A DNA stretch of 64,000 bases from Panagrolaimus kolymaensis. Taxonomy: Eukaryota > Nematoda > Chromadorea > Rhabditida > Panagrolaimidae. Each line of letters begins with the position of its first letter. Positions within the stretch are counted from its first letter, which is position 1. Below, in pieces: positions 1-13,387 of the stretch. The stretch lies in contig JAJQJQ010000002.1 of NCBI GenBank assembly GCA_028622995.1, forward strand, positions 12,586,001 through 12,650,000, read 5' to 3'. The notes below the pieces were generated by a model. It made no database searches and was not told where the DNA came from. It saw only the letters and a program-made list of their open reading frames with translations. The position numbers were made by a program, and so were the translations under genes.

Positions 1-3000
1 GAAAAGTTTTTAAAAAAAAGTGTATACAAAAATTATTAATAGCCAAAATGAAAGGTTTAAAATTTTTTATAAAACTCGAAAAAATACTAAAAATATAGAT
101 AAAAACAAAAAAATTTGGGTTTTAAGAATTCCATTCGAAACCAAAAATTTTTAAATCTCTAAATTTGATAACCAGAATCAAAGAAGTATTTTTTCATAAA
201 AAAATTTTCTTTAGAAGCAAGATTTGCTTTTTTTTTAAATTTAAACTAGTAAAATCACGCAATCAAAACTTCCCTCTCACCATCAAACAAACAAAAAATT
301 CCGTGTAAAAACTTGATCTCATTTTATATTCATTTTGCATTTTTTTTTCTATGAAAACAGAATTTTTCTCAGACACTTTCATTTTCGACCGTCGTCGTCA
401 AAGCGTTTTCAAATGAATTTTAATTTCGAAGAAAAAAAGAAGAGATTTTTAAAACTAAATTAAATTATGAATTTTTAATTTTTAAGCTTCAAACTTTGCA
501 AAAACCAAAAAAAAGCGATACAAAAAAAAGTAAAATTGCGCAAAAACAAAAAAGTCCATTCTCGCAAATCCTTTTTTTATTGTAGTTCGAAAGAAGTGCT
601 TCTTTTTGCTTATAGCCTCGTTGAAAAGAAAGAAAAAAGAACAAAGAAGAAAACAAAAAAAACAAGAAATTAATTTTTTTTTGTTCTTTTGATTTTTATC
701 CTTCGAGATTTTATTAAAGAAGCTGTCAAATATGTTGTCAATTGCTTTTATTGCAATAATAGACATCTTTGGAAGCAAAAAAGGCAAAATGAAAGAATTA
801 TTTAAGAGGATCAATAAGAAATAATAATAGACAATTAAGCTTAGAAAAAAATATAATATGTTTGATCGAGATTTATGAAAAGGATGAAAGAAAATCATAA
901 TTCAAGAGTTCAAATCAAGAAATAAAAATTGTTTTGTCCTTGGAGAAGTAATTAAAAAAAGAAAACTAAATAAACATTTAAAAATGGTATAAAATAAAAG
1001 TCAAAACCCGTAAGAATCCCGTGCTAAGATTCGGCATTCAAACAATTTTTCATTTAAAAAAAATTGCATTAGTGTAAAAAGAAAATAATAATAAAAAAAT
1101 TTATAAACTCTTCCATAGATAAAAAAAAATTTAGGTAGACACAACAAAAAAATACCATTAATCAGGGTTAAAAATAAAAAAAATTGCAGCAATAAAAAAA
1201 TGGAAAAACAGTTACTAATCTCCACAGCAAAAATAAATAAATATTCCTACTATTTTTTTTACCTTTTTGTAACGATTAAATTTTCTAAATCCACGTCCGC
1301 ACAAATCTGTAAACATTTTTTTTTAAATTTTCTCTTTTTGTTACAAATAATAAATAATAAAAATCTCATTAAATCAAAAATTTAAAAAAATACAAAACAA
1401 CAACTTTCGAACGAATAAATTAATTGACGACCTTTAAAAATAGTTTCGTTCACACTTATTCCAAATCTTCTCGCAATCTCTTTTTTTTGTGGTTAAATCG
1501 TCTAATTTTTTTTTGATAGTAAGAAAAAAAAGAGAGACTAAAGAATGGTGAAAAAAAAGATGGTGTGGCGACACGAAGAATGAATTAATTAATTAACTAA
1601 TTGCCATTATTGTAAAACTTAATTCACACATTTTTTTTTGCAAAGGAAAAAAAAGGAGCAACAAAATTAAAATAATGAGTTTCTTGTGTTTTGAAAAAAA
1701 AAGAAGACAGTTAATTAAATTCGATTAAAACAAAATTCATCATTCTTTTTTTTTGATTTGTTTTGTTTATTTAATGATTTTTTTAATGTTCGCGCGAAAC
1801 ATCATTGAATTAACGGTTTAATTTTTTTTTTCTCACGAAATTTATTTTTAAGGTGAGAAAAATCGAAGAAGATTCGATCGAATTAAAAAAAAAGAAGAAA
1901 GAAAAAAAGATTAAGGTGGATTAATTAAGAGTTTTTTTTTATTTCGCGGGTTTATTTTTATATTGTTATTATTGCAACAACAACAGAAAGAAAATAAGTG
2001 AATTAATGAATCGGTTTAAATTTTTTTATAAGAAATGTAACAAATCAAAATACACAATTTTTGGAAGATTTTGGGTTTGCATGCTTTATCGAAGAAGAAA
2101 AAAACGACAGCAAAAAAAGGGGATTGATTATGCTAGACACAAATTTTTTACTCAAAAAAAGAAAAAACAAAAATTGTTACAAATTTCAGAAAGTAAAAAT
2201 TTTTTCTTGATTTTCTAGAACTATAGTAACAAGAAAGAATAATTATAAACAAAGTCTAAAAATAAATATTTTCCTTGAGGGCCATATTTTTTTTTTATTA
2301 GGGACAGTGGAAGTAAATTTTATTTTCACCATTCACGCCCTTGTAAAAGCCATTTTCACTGGCTATACTTATTAGATATTAATTTTTCTTGGAAAAATAA
2401 AAACCTTTTTGTTTATCACTAAATAAATAAATTTAAAAATAATAATCGTTTAGTTAAATTAAAATCCATCCATGATTCTTCTTCCTTCTTCCATACTCAT
2501 CCTTCCAAATTGATGATGGTCCACTATATCCGTCCATCGCTCGCGCGTCACTCATCATTTACTTTTTTTTTTTCTGAACGACGACAACAAACAACAAAAC
2601 AAAATTTAAAAAAAAAATCAACAACCGCATCCACATTCCTTCAGTTTTTTCTGTCCATTTCCATTCTTTTCCGTTCAAACAAAAAAAAAATAAAAATACA
2701 AAAATGAACAACCAACAAAAAAAAAGTTAGAGAGAAAAAGATGAGTGAGTGCTTCAATGATTTTTTTTGTTCTGTTCATTCGTCTCCTTTTTTTGCTTTT
2801 TTTGTTTTGTTTATGGTTGACCATCATCATCCTAAAATAGAGGGATATAAAGAGGGAAGAGCTTGCAGATGAATGAATGAAGAGGATATTTTTTTAGAGC
2901 GCCGGCTTCCTTCCATCAAATAACAACAACGATGATCATGATGATGATTGCAGCATTTCAAAAACGAATCGTTGCTAAATTGCCAGTGGCAATTTTCGAA

Positions 3001-3392
3001 GAAGAAGAAAAAAGAGGAAAGGAAAAAGTTTTACAAAAAAAGAGATTTGTTGTTGGAGGAAAAAAGAAAAGTGGATATTTGGAGAGAAAAAAGAAAGAAA
3101 GCACTTAATTTTGTAAGAAAGGAAGAGAAATTAAAGTAAGGATAAACGAATTTACTTTTTTCGGAAATCCTCTGTTTTCTTAATACTTAATTGCAATTTA
3201 TAAAATGTGATTCAATAAAATTTTACTGTTTTTAATTTCAAAAATAATCAAAAATAATATTTTTTTATTTTCCCTATTTCCAGGATCCTCACTTTTAAAT
3301 AATTTTAGAAGACGATTTCGAGTTCGATTATTTTTTTGCGTTTTAAAAATATTTTAATCCCAAATTTGCTTTAGTCGCTTTTAAAAAATATT
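1..3392. other. AT-rich intergenic region, no gene seen
   Basis: About 3.4 kb of A/T homopolymer runs with only short, compositionally biased open frames (Phe/Lys-rich on either strand). None has a recognisable domain, plausible splice partners or balanced amino-acid use. The right edge is the 3' flank of the minus-strand LRR receptor gene. A slightly less AT-rich patch near 2470-2560 and 2870-2960 has no coding signature that I can see. Confidence 0.6.
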
Positions 3393-3398
3393 TTTATT
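3393..3398 (-). terminator. poly(A) signal of LRR receptor gene
   Basis: On the minus strand AATAAA occurs about 65 bases after the stop codon of the LRR receptor. The 3' UTR around it is also found, nearly unchanged, behind the copied gene end at 51.27-51.35 kb. Confidence 0.5.
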
Positions 3399-3460
3399 CA
3401 TAAAACACAAACATTCGAAAATTTAAAAAACAAAAAGACAGAAAACATTGAAAATGAAAT

Positions 3461-6400
3461 TTAGACATTTTCTTCTTCGTCGTCGTTTGTATCAAAATCT
3501 TCTTCAAGTTTATCTTCATCTTCTCGACGATATGGAATTGTTTGGCTTCGATAACGACGAACATAAATAAAACTTCCAACACCGATGGCAATAAAAACAA
3601 AAGCAAGTAAAACTCCAAAAACAATCCACCAAAGAAAATGAGTTTTGGGCGGCATTTCTTTAAAAGTTTCATTGAAACAAAAATGTTCGGAAATATTTGA
3701 AAATTTAATATTTTTCATTTCATTCGGAAAATTACAAATAAGTTTGTCTTGATTTTTAACAGAATTTTGAAGTTTTGGAAAATACCATGGCGATTTGGGT
3801 TTTAATCCTTGAATCAACCATGCAATCGAACAATCACACTTTAATGTATTTCCATCGATTTGAATGCTTTCAATTTTGTTCCAATCAAGCAAATTTTCTG
3901 ATAAACTTGAAATATTACAATTTGAAATTGAAAAAGTTTTGAAATTTTTGAGTGGAGGTTCACCAGAAATTAATCCAAAAGCATTTTCATGAATAAAGGA
4001 AAGTCGAGGATTATTTTTCAAATCAAGTATTTTAAGATTTGGTAATTCACAAAAAGTGCAATTTTCAATGAATGAAATATTTGCAATCGAAACATCCAAC
4101 CATTCAAGTTTAGAATTATGTTTTAAATCCATGGAATTTAATGAAATTATTTTAGTTTCTTGGAAATGTAATTCACGAATATTTGAAAGAGCGTTTATCG
4201 CTTTTGGAATGGATGTTAAAGGATTTTGTTTTAAACCCAAAATTTGCAAATTTCTGAAAGCAAAGCTTTATTTATTGAAATGTTTAAAAAAAAAGATTCT
4301 TACTTTAAATTAACAAAAATATTTTCAGGAAGATTTTCAATTTGGCAACCGCTAAGATCAAGGATTTTCAAGTTTGCCAAAGCCAAAGGGAAAATAGTTT
4401 CATTCAATTTAAACAAAAATCCAAGTTTTTCGTTGTTTGCAAGAAGCAATGAATTGAGTTTGGTTAAATTCGAGAATATTTTGAAATTGAGTTTCGCTAA
4501 TTTATTTGAAGATAAATCAAGCTTTTCTAATGTTCGACCAATTGATTCGGTAAAAATTCCATCCGATAAGGATTTTAATGAATTTTCTTCAAGAATCAAA
4601 GTTTTTAAGGAAGTAAAATTATCAAAAGTTTCTTTTTCAATGAAATCAATTGAATTAAAACGTAAATCTAAGGTTTCAATAGTCGCTTCTCGGCCAGGAA
4701 TGACTTTTCCCTGAAACATATTTGTAGAATTAATGGGTTTGTAAAATTTTTATTAAAACTTACTTTAAACAATTTTTGAATATGGTTGCTATTAAAATAT
4801 GCATTTTTAAGAACAAAATTAGAATCCAAAATTTGAATATTTGTTGAATCAAAATGTTTTTTTGAGCCAAAATGACAATGCAATTCTTGATTATCACATG
4901 TACAACCTTTTGAAGCTAAAAAAAGTGGTGAATTTTATTTTATAATTAAAAAATAAATAAAAAATAACATACAAAGTGTATTTTCTTCACAAACTTCGAT
5001 AATTTTATCTGTGACACATTCAGGGAGATTTTTAAATTGAATGGGGCTCCAACGATCTTGTTTCGGTTTATAACATCCAACATAAGTGCCTTTAAAAACA
5101 TTTGCATAAATGGAATTTTGTGATTTTAAATCATTGATTAACCAGCCCATCGAACAATTACATGCAAATCTATTACCATCAGCGTCAAAATGTTTAAAAT
5201 TTTTCCAATCCAAAAGATTTTCAGATAAAAATGGAATTCGGCAATTTTCAATTACAAATGAATCCAAAATTTTTGGAATTCCTGTTGAAACTCCCCCAAA
5301 AGCATTTTCATGAATATAAGTTAATTCGTTGTTGTATCTTAGATTGATGGATTTTAAATTGGTTAAATTACAAAATGCACAATCTTCAATTCTTTTTAGC
5401 TTTGAATGATATGAAGTAAAACTTTCAAGTTTGGAATTATTTTGAAGATCGCCAAATTTTAAAATTTCAATAAAATTAGCTTTGAGATGCCGAAGATTTA
5501 TTAATTTTCCAAAGGCTGATGGAATGGTTGCAAAACCATTATCTTCAATATTTAGGGTTTCTAAGTTTCTAAAATAAAAAAATAGAGTTTAAAATTAAAA
5601 AAATTAATTTAAGAAAAAAAACTTTACTTTAAATTAATAAAAACATTTTCATCCAAATTTGAAAGTCCACAAGAAGTCAAATCGAGCTTTTTCAAAGTTG
5701 ACAACGATGAAGAAAAAGGTTTATTCGATAGATTTAAAGCAGGATTATACCATAAATTTAATGATGACAAATTTCTACAAAAAATTAATTTTTAAAAATC
5801 AATTTACTTTAAAATATGTATGTTTACTTGAACATTGATAAATCGGGTAAGATTTCTAAATCACATGCTCCCAAATCCAAAGTTTCTAAATTTTCTAATG
5901 CTTTTGGAAAAACATATTTTGACCATTGAATCATTTTATTTCCATCGAAAGTTAAAGATTTTAATTTAATCAAATTTTGAAAAGCATTCGTGCTCAAATT
6001 TTTGAAATCATTGTGACTTAAATCTAATTCCAATAAAGTTGAACCAAGTTTAGAAGTTAAAACGCCTTCAGAAATATTAGTTAATTTACTTTCAGATATT
6101 GTTAAACTTAGAAGTGAGATAAATGCATCGAACATTCCATTTTCTATGCTTTCAATATGAGTATGTTGAAATACAAGATTTTCAATTTTTTTTTCGTCAT
6201 CTGGTAGGATTTCTTCCTAAAAATTTTTTTCTATTATTAAAGCGTAGTCTTACAATTTTCTTTTTAGTTCGAATTTAAAATATTCGAAATTTGAAAATAA
6301 AATATAGAAGTTTTAATAAATTTGGCTTACTTTTACCAAAAATGTGATATTCGCTCCAATAAAGCTGGCGCGCTTGATGGTGAAATTATTTGCCAAAATT

Positions 6401-8144
6401 TGAATATTTGTGTGATTCATTTTCAATTTTTTGTCATTCCACCAATAATCTGCTCGACATCTTAGTTCATCATTGTAACAGGTACAACCGGATTCTGAAA
6501 AATATTCAAATTTTAAACAAATTTTGTTTTTTTTAATTTTTAAGTCTTTAAAACTTTTTTACATACCTGTTGAACCTGGGCCACAAACATATATAATGTG
6601 GCTGTCATCTTCAAAACTATGGTCTTCGGTATCATTTTTGCAAAAGTTTCCAGCCAAATTATAAAATTTAATATTCTTTAATTCTGAAGGTTCTTGGCAT
6701 TTTAAAGAATGGATAATTGTTTGATTTTCAAGATTTTGGAAATTATTTTTATATTCTTCGATGTCGTTGATTAACCAAGCCATGGAACAATTGCAAGTGA
6801 AAGGGTTTCCTTTAATATCAACGTGGGTAATATTTTTCCAATCCAATAAATTTTCTGACAACGTTGAAACATTACAATTTTCAATTGAAAAATATTTCAA
6901 TTCTGGAGTTTTTCCGGTTGTCAAAGCTCCAAAAGCATTTTCATGAAAATACAAAAGATTTGCATTGTTTGAAAAATCAACTTTTTTGAGATTTGGTAAA
7001 TTGCAAAATGTGCAATCATCAATTCTTGAAATCTTACTATCATAAATAATTAGGGATTCAAGTTTGGTATTAAATTTGATATCATTGTTATTGATTTGAG
7101 TAAGTGTAATACCAAGGATACGCAAGCTTCGAAGGTTTGGCAAATTTTTAATTGCTTTGGGAATGGATGTCAAAGGATTTAAACTTAAATCTAAGCTTTC
7201 CAAACTCCTGCAAAAATAATTTTTTAATTTATTTAAATTTGGTTTAAAAAATAGTTACCGAAGATTTTCAAAGATATTTTCTGGCAAAGTTAAAATGTTG
7301 CAACCCATTAAGTTTAATGTCTTTAAATTTGACAAACTTTCATGGAAAATCGAAATATTTTTTCCATCAATTTTTTCGAAAAACTGTATTCCTTTATTTT
7401 CGCTCAAATTCAAAGATGTCAAATTTTTCATATTTTTAAAAGCCTTGGATGAAATGGATTCAAGTTGATTATTTCGCAAATTTAATTCTTCCAGAGTTAA
7501 ACCAATTTTTTCGGTTAAAACATTTTCACTAATATTTTTTAATTCATTATCGATGATGCTTAATTTTTTTAAAGCAGCAAATTTGTCAAACGCTTCATTT
7601 TCAATATCTTTCATTTGATTTGAATTAAAATATAATTCTTTAACTGTATTTTCGCTTCCAGGTAAAATAAAATCCTAAAAAATTTATTACAATTTTTTGT
7701 TTGTTAATAATTCAAAAATTTTAAAGTAGGTACTTACTTTTTTCAGTGTTTTTATTTCAGTATTATGGAACAATGCAACTTTTAAAGTAAAATTATCTTT
7801 CAAAATTTCAATATTAGTGCTAATTTTTTCCATTTTTTTATATCTATATCTACCACCATAGCATGCAACGGTGTCATCGCGACAACCGCAATCCATTCCT
7901 AAAACTAATTTTTTTTTATTTTGAAGTTGAGTTTTAGAAAAAGAATCAAACCTTGGTCAATATCTTGATCATCATCTGGATCAAATTCTTGGCAAACCGG
8001 AATTAATTTATTTTGGTTTTCATTTGTACTAATTTCGAAGCCGTTATTTTGAACATCAGTCGCAGCAAGAACTTTGTGTGTTGAAAAGAAAATAAGAAGA
8101 CATAACCAAAAGTTCAGATAAATCCCAATATTTGGAGGTTTCAT
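3461..8144 (-). CDS. Three-module LRR type I membrane receptor
   Basis: Eleven exons: 8144-7952, 7898-7738, 7674-7259, 7207-6567, 6494-6331, 6216-5828, 5774-5628, 5568-4973, 4915-4764, 4710-4304, 4253-3461. They total 4059 bases (1352 residues). The start follows a clean signal peptide (MKPPNIGIYLNFWLCLLIFF). Three similar modules follow, each with a Cys-x-Cys N-cap, a run of LRRs and an LRRCT-like cap containing C-x-C-S-(I/M)-(A/G)-W-L-I. The protein ends in one membrane helix (about residues 1300-1322), an Arg-Arg stop-transfer and a short acidic tail. The family is nematode extracellular LRR proteins, which act in adhesion, cuticle/epithelial matrix or signalling; the ligand is unknown. 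It has a decayed paralogue at 13.4-16.9 kb and a partial copy at 50.5-51.3 kb. Splice sites were inferred by eye. It could instead be annotated as three genes, but only one signal peptide and one membrane segment exist. Confidence 0.85.
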
Positions 8145-8217
8145 CCTCCAAATTTACAGTTTTTATAACAGAGAAATAAAACGGCAACCAAAATAGAGAG
8201 AGCGAAAAAGTGAAATT

Positions 8218-8345
8218 GGTTTAAAAAATGAGTTTTAGAACTAAAAATTTTGATGTCATAAAATGAAAAACAAGTAAATGCATAAACACTTGAAAATTGG
8301 TCATCAAAAAAAATATCTTTAAGGTTCAACTTGATCCAAAAAATT
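8218..8345 (-). promoter_or_regulatory. Conserved upstream block of LRR receptor
   Basis: This stretch directly upstream of the LRR receptor matches 16908-17028, upstream of its paralogue, over more than 100 bases. Shared strings include atgagttttagaactaaaaa and ttcaacttgatccaaaaaa. It is therefore duplicated 5' flank, possibly promoter. No specific factor site is recognised. Confidence 0.45.
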
Positions 8346-8760
8346 ATTATTCAAAAAATGTCAAAAGCATTTTTTTTGTTTTTGGGTTTTTTGGGACAAA
8401 AATGACATCTTAAAAAACCCTTAAAGGTATTCTTATTTTTATGGTTTTATGGACATTTTTTTCTATTGGGTTTGAGAATATTCCTAAAAGCTGCATCGGT
8501 GTTTTATGATTTCCTGAAGAAGAAAAAATTTTTCAAAAATGTCATTTTAGCCAAACTCAAATTAAAAAATTATGGAGTTAAGTTTAAAAATAATAAACTT
8601 GCTTTGTTGGAATATTTTTTTTCTTCAGATTTTAAAAGTTAACAAAAACTTAAAAGTAAGAAAGAATTTAAAAAAAAGTTTTTTTCGTCTGTTTTTGTAA
8701 TTTATTTAAAAATATTTTTACTTTACTCTTTATTTATTTATTTTTTAAAAAAATATTTAT

Positions 8761-10090
8761 TCAAACAAAACCACCAACATTTTTAACATTTTTATCAAAA
8801 ATTTCAATAGCCGCCAAATCTTCCTTTTTTCTTCCATTGCATGGATAAACATTTCGATTGAGAGTCAAACCGCAAAGGCCTTCATTGAGAGCAAATTGTT
8901 TTACATTTGGAGAATTCCATCCACCAAAAGGACGAAAATCATTAAAATTTGCTGGTGATTCTCCTGAAGGTCCTTGGCCCAAAGCATTATAATACCATAA
9001 TCGAGAATTACTAAACCCATTTACAGCTCCAGTAATTTGTTGCCAATCAAGAAAATTTGTATATATTCCCGTTGTCACTCCATTTGCCTTTAAAAAAAGA
9101 TAAACATTAAAAGTAACTCGACAAAAAAGTTTAAAACACTTACACTGGCTTGATTGATAAATGAATTAATGAAAAAAGCATTTGTCTGGACATTGTTTGG
9201 CCAATTTATGGCGGAAGTAACCTAAAGAAATTAATTTTAACGTTAGAAAAAAAATTATAATAAAATAGGTAAAATTTTGTAATAAAACTTTTAAATACCC
9301 GTAAACATATTTTTTTTTGATAATGTATTTCAAGAAAAAATACACTAAAAAACTATTAAAAAACAAATTTAAATTATTTATCCTCCAAAAATTACTAACC
9401 TGAAGCCAAATGGATCGAACATTAAAACCTTGAGCTTTTAAAGCGTTATAAGCTTCAGTAAATTGTTGAGCACCCGATTTGCCTGAAGTTGCTGGAGTTA
9501 CATAAACTTCAGTGCCCAAATTTGCTGAATACGCGCATTGAACGCTCATAATTCCATTTGAATTTACGCATCCTCCATTTGCGGGAGAATAAACTTGAAT
9601 AAACACAGTTTTGTAACCTTTTTGATAAATGCATTGTAAACTTGAAACAGAAGCATAATTTGCAATATCGATTGCAAAATTATAGGCTGCTTTCGAAGAA
9701 GTTGGAAGTTGTTGGAAACTTTTCTAAAAAAAATTGGAGAGTAATTATCTATCGTTAGAATTACTCTGAATTTTGTGATTAATTTTAGGATTTAAAAAAG
9801 AGTGATATTTGGCAATTTTATTTATGAAATATTTTTATTGCTTTCTAAATTCGAATTTTTGAGAAGCTTTTTACTTTCTAAAGCCTTTCTTCTTTTTATT
9901 TTCAGAAAAGTAAAATGACTCTGGTTGAAAACCATATAATTTTAAAAATAAATACCTCCAAAAAAGTTTCATTTATTTCCGCAACTTTTTTATAAACTTT
10001 TATTTCTTTTCGATCACCAAAAATTCTAATTCCATTTGAAACCGCTAAAATCAACAAAAAATAAACTACAATCATTTTGTTGAAAGCCAT
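8761..10090 (-). CDS. GH25 lysozyme, nematode LYS type, secreted
   Basis: Four exons (10090-9956, 9723-9400, 9221-9144, 9087-8761) give 287 residues. I chose the ATG at 10090 because it gives a clean signal peptide (MAFNKMIVVYFLLILAVSNG); upstream in-frame ATGs would add charged residues before it. The mature part matches Caenorhabditis-type GH25 lysozymes: 'AIDIANYAS' carries the predicted catalytic Asp, followed by 'GLGTEVY'-like (here NLGTEVYVTP), 'IWLQVTSAINWP' and 'TTGIYTNFLDW'. These enzymes hydrolyse bacterial peptidoglycan and work in gut defence and digestion. The length is normal and no lesion is seen. It lies between the intact LRR receptor and the zinc-finger gene. Confidence 0.88.
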
Positions 10091-10871
10091 TGTTTTCTTT
10101 TTGTAAACAAGCAACTTGAAAATTTCCATTGCGGTCATTTGTCTTTTATATTTGCTTGGTTTTTTCTTTTTTGTTTGATAAAAAAATTTGTTTAGTTTTT
10201 TTCTGAATAAATGAATGATAAGAAAAAATATAATCTGTTAAATTAAAACCACCCTCACCGGAAATACAAGGAATTAGACTTTGTTGGAAAAAAGCGGAGC
10301 GAAAATTGAAAAAAATTAAGAAAAGATTAAAATAATCTTTTTTTTCTTTAACTTAATTTCCTATAATTAGAATTAATGATGGCGACCAACAGCGGAGGTT
10401 GGTTTTGTGGATACAAGAAACCGATAGAGAAATCCTTTTAACACAATTGATTCAAATAATTTATCTCGTTTTTTCGTGCCCAAATATTTTTTTTAAAGTC
10501 TCCAATAAACCAGTAAAGTTTGTAGAATAAAAAATTGTGAATGGCATCAAATCTTCAAAGGCATATTGTAAAAGTAACGAAAACAAACATCAAAAAATAA
10601 TTTTACCCATATTTGTTTATGCATGTGAATGAATAAATAACCTTTATGAAAAAACGCAAATTAAACTTTTTATAAATGACGACGCACAAAAAATATTTTC
10701 GTTATAAGAATTATTTTTATAATTTTGTTGTTTATCCGCAATTTGACTGTTCCTTTAAAAATCAATTTTAGTGAATTTATTGATTCTGTATTTACATTTA
10801 TTGAATAGTTTTATTAATAAATTATCAAATTTAAAACAATCACAGCTTCCTAGAAGTTTTTTTTGGAAGTA
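10091..10871. other. Intergenic, divergent promoter region
   Basis: This is the space between two divergently transcribed genes, the lysozyme (-) and the zinc-finger gene (+). It is AT-rich with no further coding signal and presumably holds both promoters. No known motif is evident. Confidence 0.5.
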
Positions 10872-12629
10872 ATGGACGCTGCTCCATCAACTTCAAAAAT
10901 TTATCAAAACTATGTATCTTCCAATTCCATGGTTCGCTTATTAATGCATTTATATATTCCGATAAACTAATTTTTCAGATCCAAAACCAACTTTGTGATG
11001 CACAGAAAGAATCACAAATGAGAAAAGCAGCAATTATGAATGTTGATGATGAGTTAGTTTTTCGCAATCCAAAAACGGAATATATAATTTTAAAAATTCT
11101 TTTAGATTAATAGCTCATTTGGATGTTATTTTGGAAGATAGTACTCTTAGAAATTTAACTGAAACAAATTTAAATAATTCTTATGTTCCAAATTTTGAGC
11201 ATTTAAATTTATTGACTTTCGGAAATGATGATTCATATATGAGACTTGTTTCTCAAAGTTTGCAACATGTTAGTTAAATAAATACATATACTTTTTTGAT
11301 AATCAAAAAAGGTTTTAGGAGCCAACTTCAAGTCATGCAAATATTGGAAATATCCAAGCTTTTAATAATTATTATAATCCTGGAGAAAGTGGAGAGGGAA
11401 TTGGATTCGAAGATGAATCAGAAGACTTTTATCAAGAAGACGAGGGTGAAGAAGGATCGTGAGTTTGCTATTATCTTACCGCGCAAAAGAAAATATCAGC
11501 CAAAACATAAGATAAACCATGGCTGAACTGGATAAAATTTTGGTTTGGCTGACAAAAAAATAAACAATAAAAAATGCTTCTAATCTATTAAATTGAAAAA
11601 TAAGAGCCAAAATTTTTTAAGTTCAGTAATACCAATTTGAAACCATTTTACCAATAACCATTTGTTACATATTACATTTTATTCATTTTTAGCGCCTCTA
11701 CTTCTTCCTCTTCATTTTCTCCAACCCCAGTTAAAAAACGACGAGTATCATCCCGCAAATCCAAAAACAGCCATAATTATGAAGATGATCCACAATATTT
11801 AAAACTTTATGATTTCATTTTGCAACCAACTAAAAATGGTTATCATAAATTAGTGACTTTTGATGAAAAAGATCGAAATTTATGTTATAATTATTATTAT
11901 CAAAAAGCTAAATCCAGTCAATATTATCGATGTGATAATTGTCATCGTCGCAAACATACTTTATGTGCTTGGATTCGAAAAGACGCGAATGGAAAAGAAT
12001 ATGTTCGAACTAAAAACGATCATATTTGTAATTCAGTGAAATATATTCCTCCCGGTGGAGGAGTTCATAATCAAGAAACAATAACCATAAAATCACCTAA
12101 TTTTAAACTTTTAAAAGCAGACGACGATGGAATAATCCAGAAATTAGTTATTTTTGATAAAAACAACCCATCACTTTGTTATCGATATAATTACAGTATT
12201 TCCAAAAAAATATTTTATTGTGTCAAATGTCGAGGAAAATTTTCTAAATTAATTACCGCTAAAATTTTCGTTGACGATGAAACTAAAGAAGAAATAATTA
12301 AATATCGAGATTCACATTTTTGTGAACCTGAAGAATTTGCGCCCAAAGAACCAGAAAATCTCAAAATTATTCCATCAAATTTGTTTGAATTAAAAAATGG
12401 TTCCAAAATTCACCAAGAAAATCAAAGTTTATTTATTTACACTTCGAAATTTAAATTATTTTGTTATAAATTTTTTCGAAGAACTAAAAATAATTATATT
12501 TGTTTGGATTGTAATTATTTAAAGAAATCCACCACAGCGAAATTTAGTGAAGATAGTGAAACTGGAGAAAAGATTATTAAAATTTCGGATGAACATATTT
12601 GTGAACCAAGGTTTTGTGGAAAAAATTGA
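10872..12629 (+). CDS. Protein with three CxxC/HxC (FLYWCH-like) repeats
   Basis: Five exons (10872-10931, 10979-11052, 11106-11268, 11319-11458, 11693-12629) encode 457 residues. The N-terminal third is acidic (Glu/Asp/Ser-rich) and ends in a basic patch (KKRRVSSRKSK) that could be a nuclear signal. Three tandem modules follow. Each has Tyr-rich strands, then C-x2-C, a short basic stretch, a 'TAKI/TAKF'-like strand and H-x-C: CDNC...HIC, CVKC...HFC and CLDC...HIC. The layout recalls FLYWCH/WRKY-GCM zinc fingers, but the spacing (CxxC, HxC) is not the classic FLYWCH one. DNA binding is therefore inference. The last exon holds all three modules. Confidence is high that it is a gene and moderate on the fold. 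Confidence 0.75.
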
Positions 12630-13387
12630 AGAGGAAATTGTTTAAACAAAATTTAAATATTGTTTTTTATAATGTTAAAAATAAATTTGATTTTTTATTT
12701 AATTTTTTTATTTTTTATTTTATTACCAAAATCCAAAGATAACCGGGAATACTTCGGACCGACGATAAAAAAATCATGCAAAGCTGCTTTTATTAAATTT
12801 GCTAACAAGAAATTGTAACAAAGTCCACGTTTGCATCATTTTCTTTGTCAACCATCTATCTGGGCTGGTTATTACCAACTAAACAACCAAAAAAACTCTC
12901 TTATTTCTCTGTGAATGATGATTCACAAAACTGACATAACTTCAAATGAAAGAAAAAATGCTTTCCAATACAGAAAGAGAGAGAGAGTATTTCTTTGGTA
13001 AACTATTTTTAAGCGTTTTTTAGTTGCTTAACAAAAAAGGGTGAAACGTGGCTTTTATCTTTTTTACTTTTTGCATCCTTTTATAAAAGCAACTTCGTTT
13101 CTTCTTTTAAATGTGGTCCGGAGCTTTCGGGTTATCTGTGTTAAGTTTCCCCCGTCAACAGAAACTCGACCACTTTCTTTTTAAATTTTTTGAATAAAAT
13201 AAATTTGGGCAGAGTTTCAACTTTTTTCATGGAAGTGGAATCTCAATTTTCGGATTAGTTTAACTCATTTAATTAATTCTTTTCAATGATTTTTCTTAAA
13301 ATTCTCTGTTTGTCGTCTACTTTCTTTTTAGACATTTTCTTTATTTATTTATAAAAATTACAAAAAAAAGAACAAGAAAAATCAAAT
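12630..13387. other. Intergenic, no gene seen
   Basis: Convergent 3' flanks of the zinc-finger gene (+) and the LRR pseudogene (-). It contains a short GA run near 12980 and no recognisable coding or RNA feature. Confidence 0.5.
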
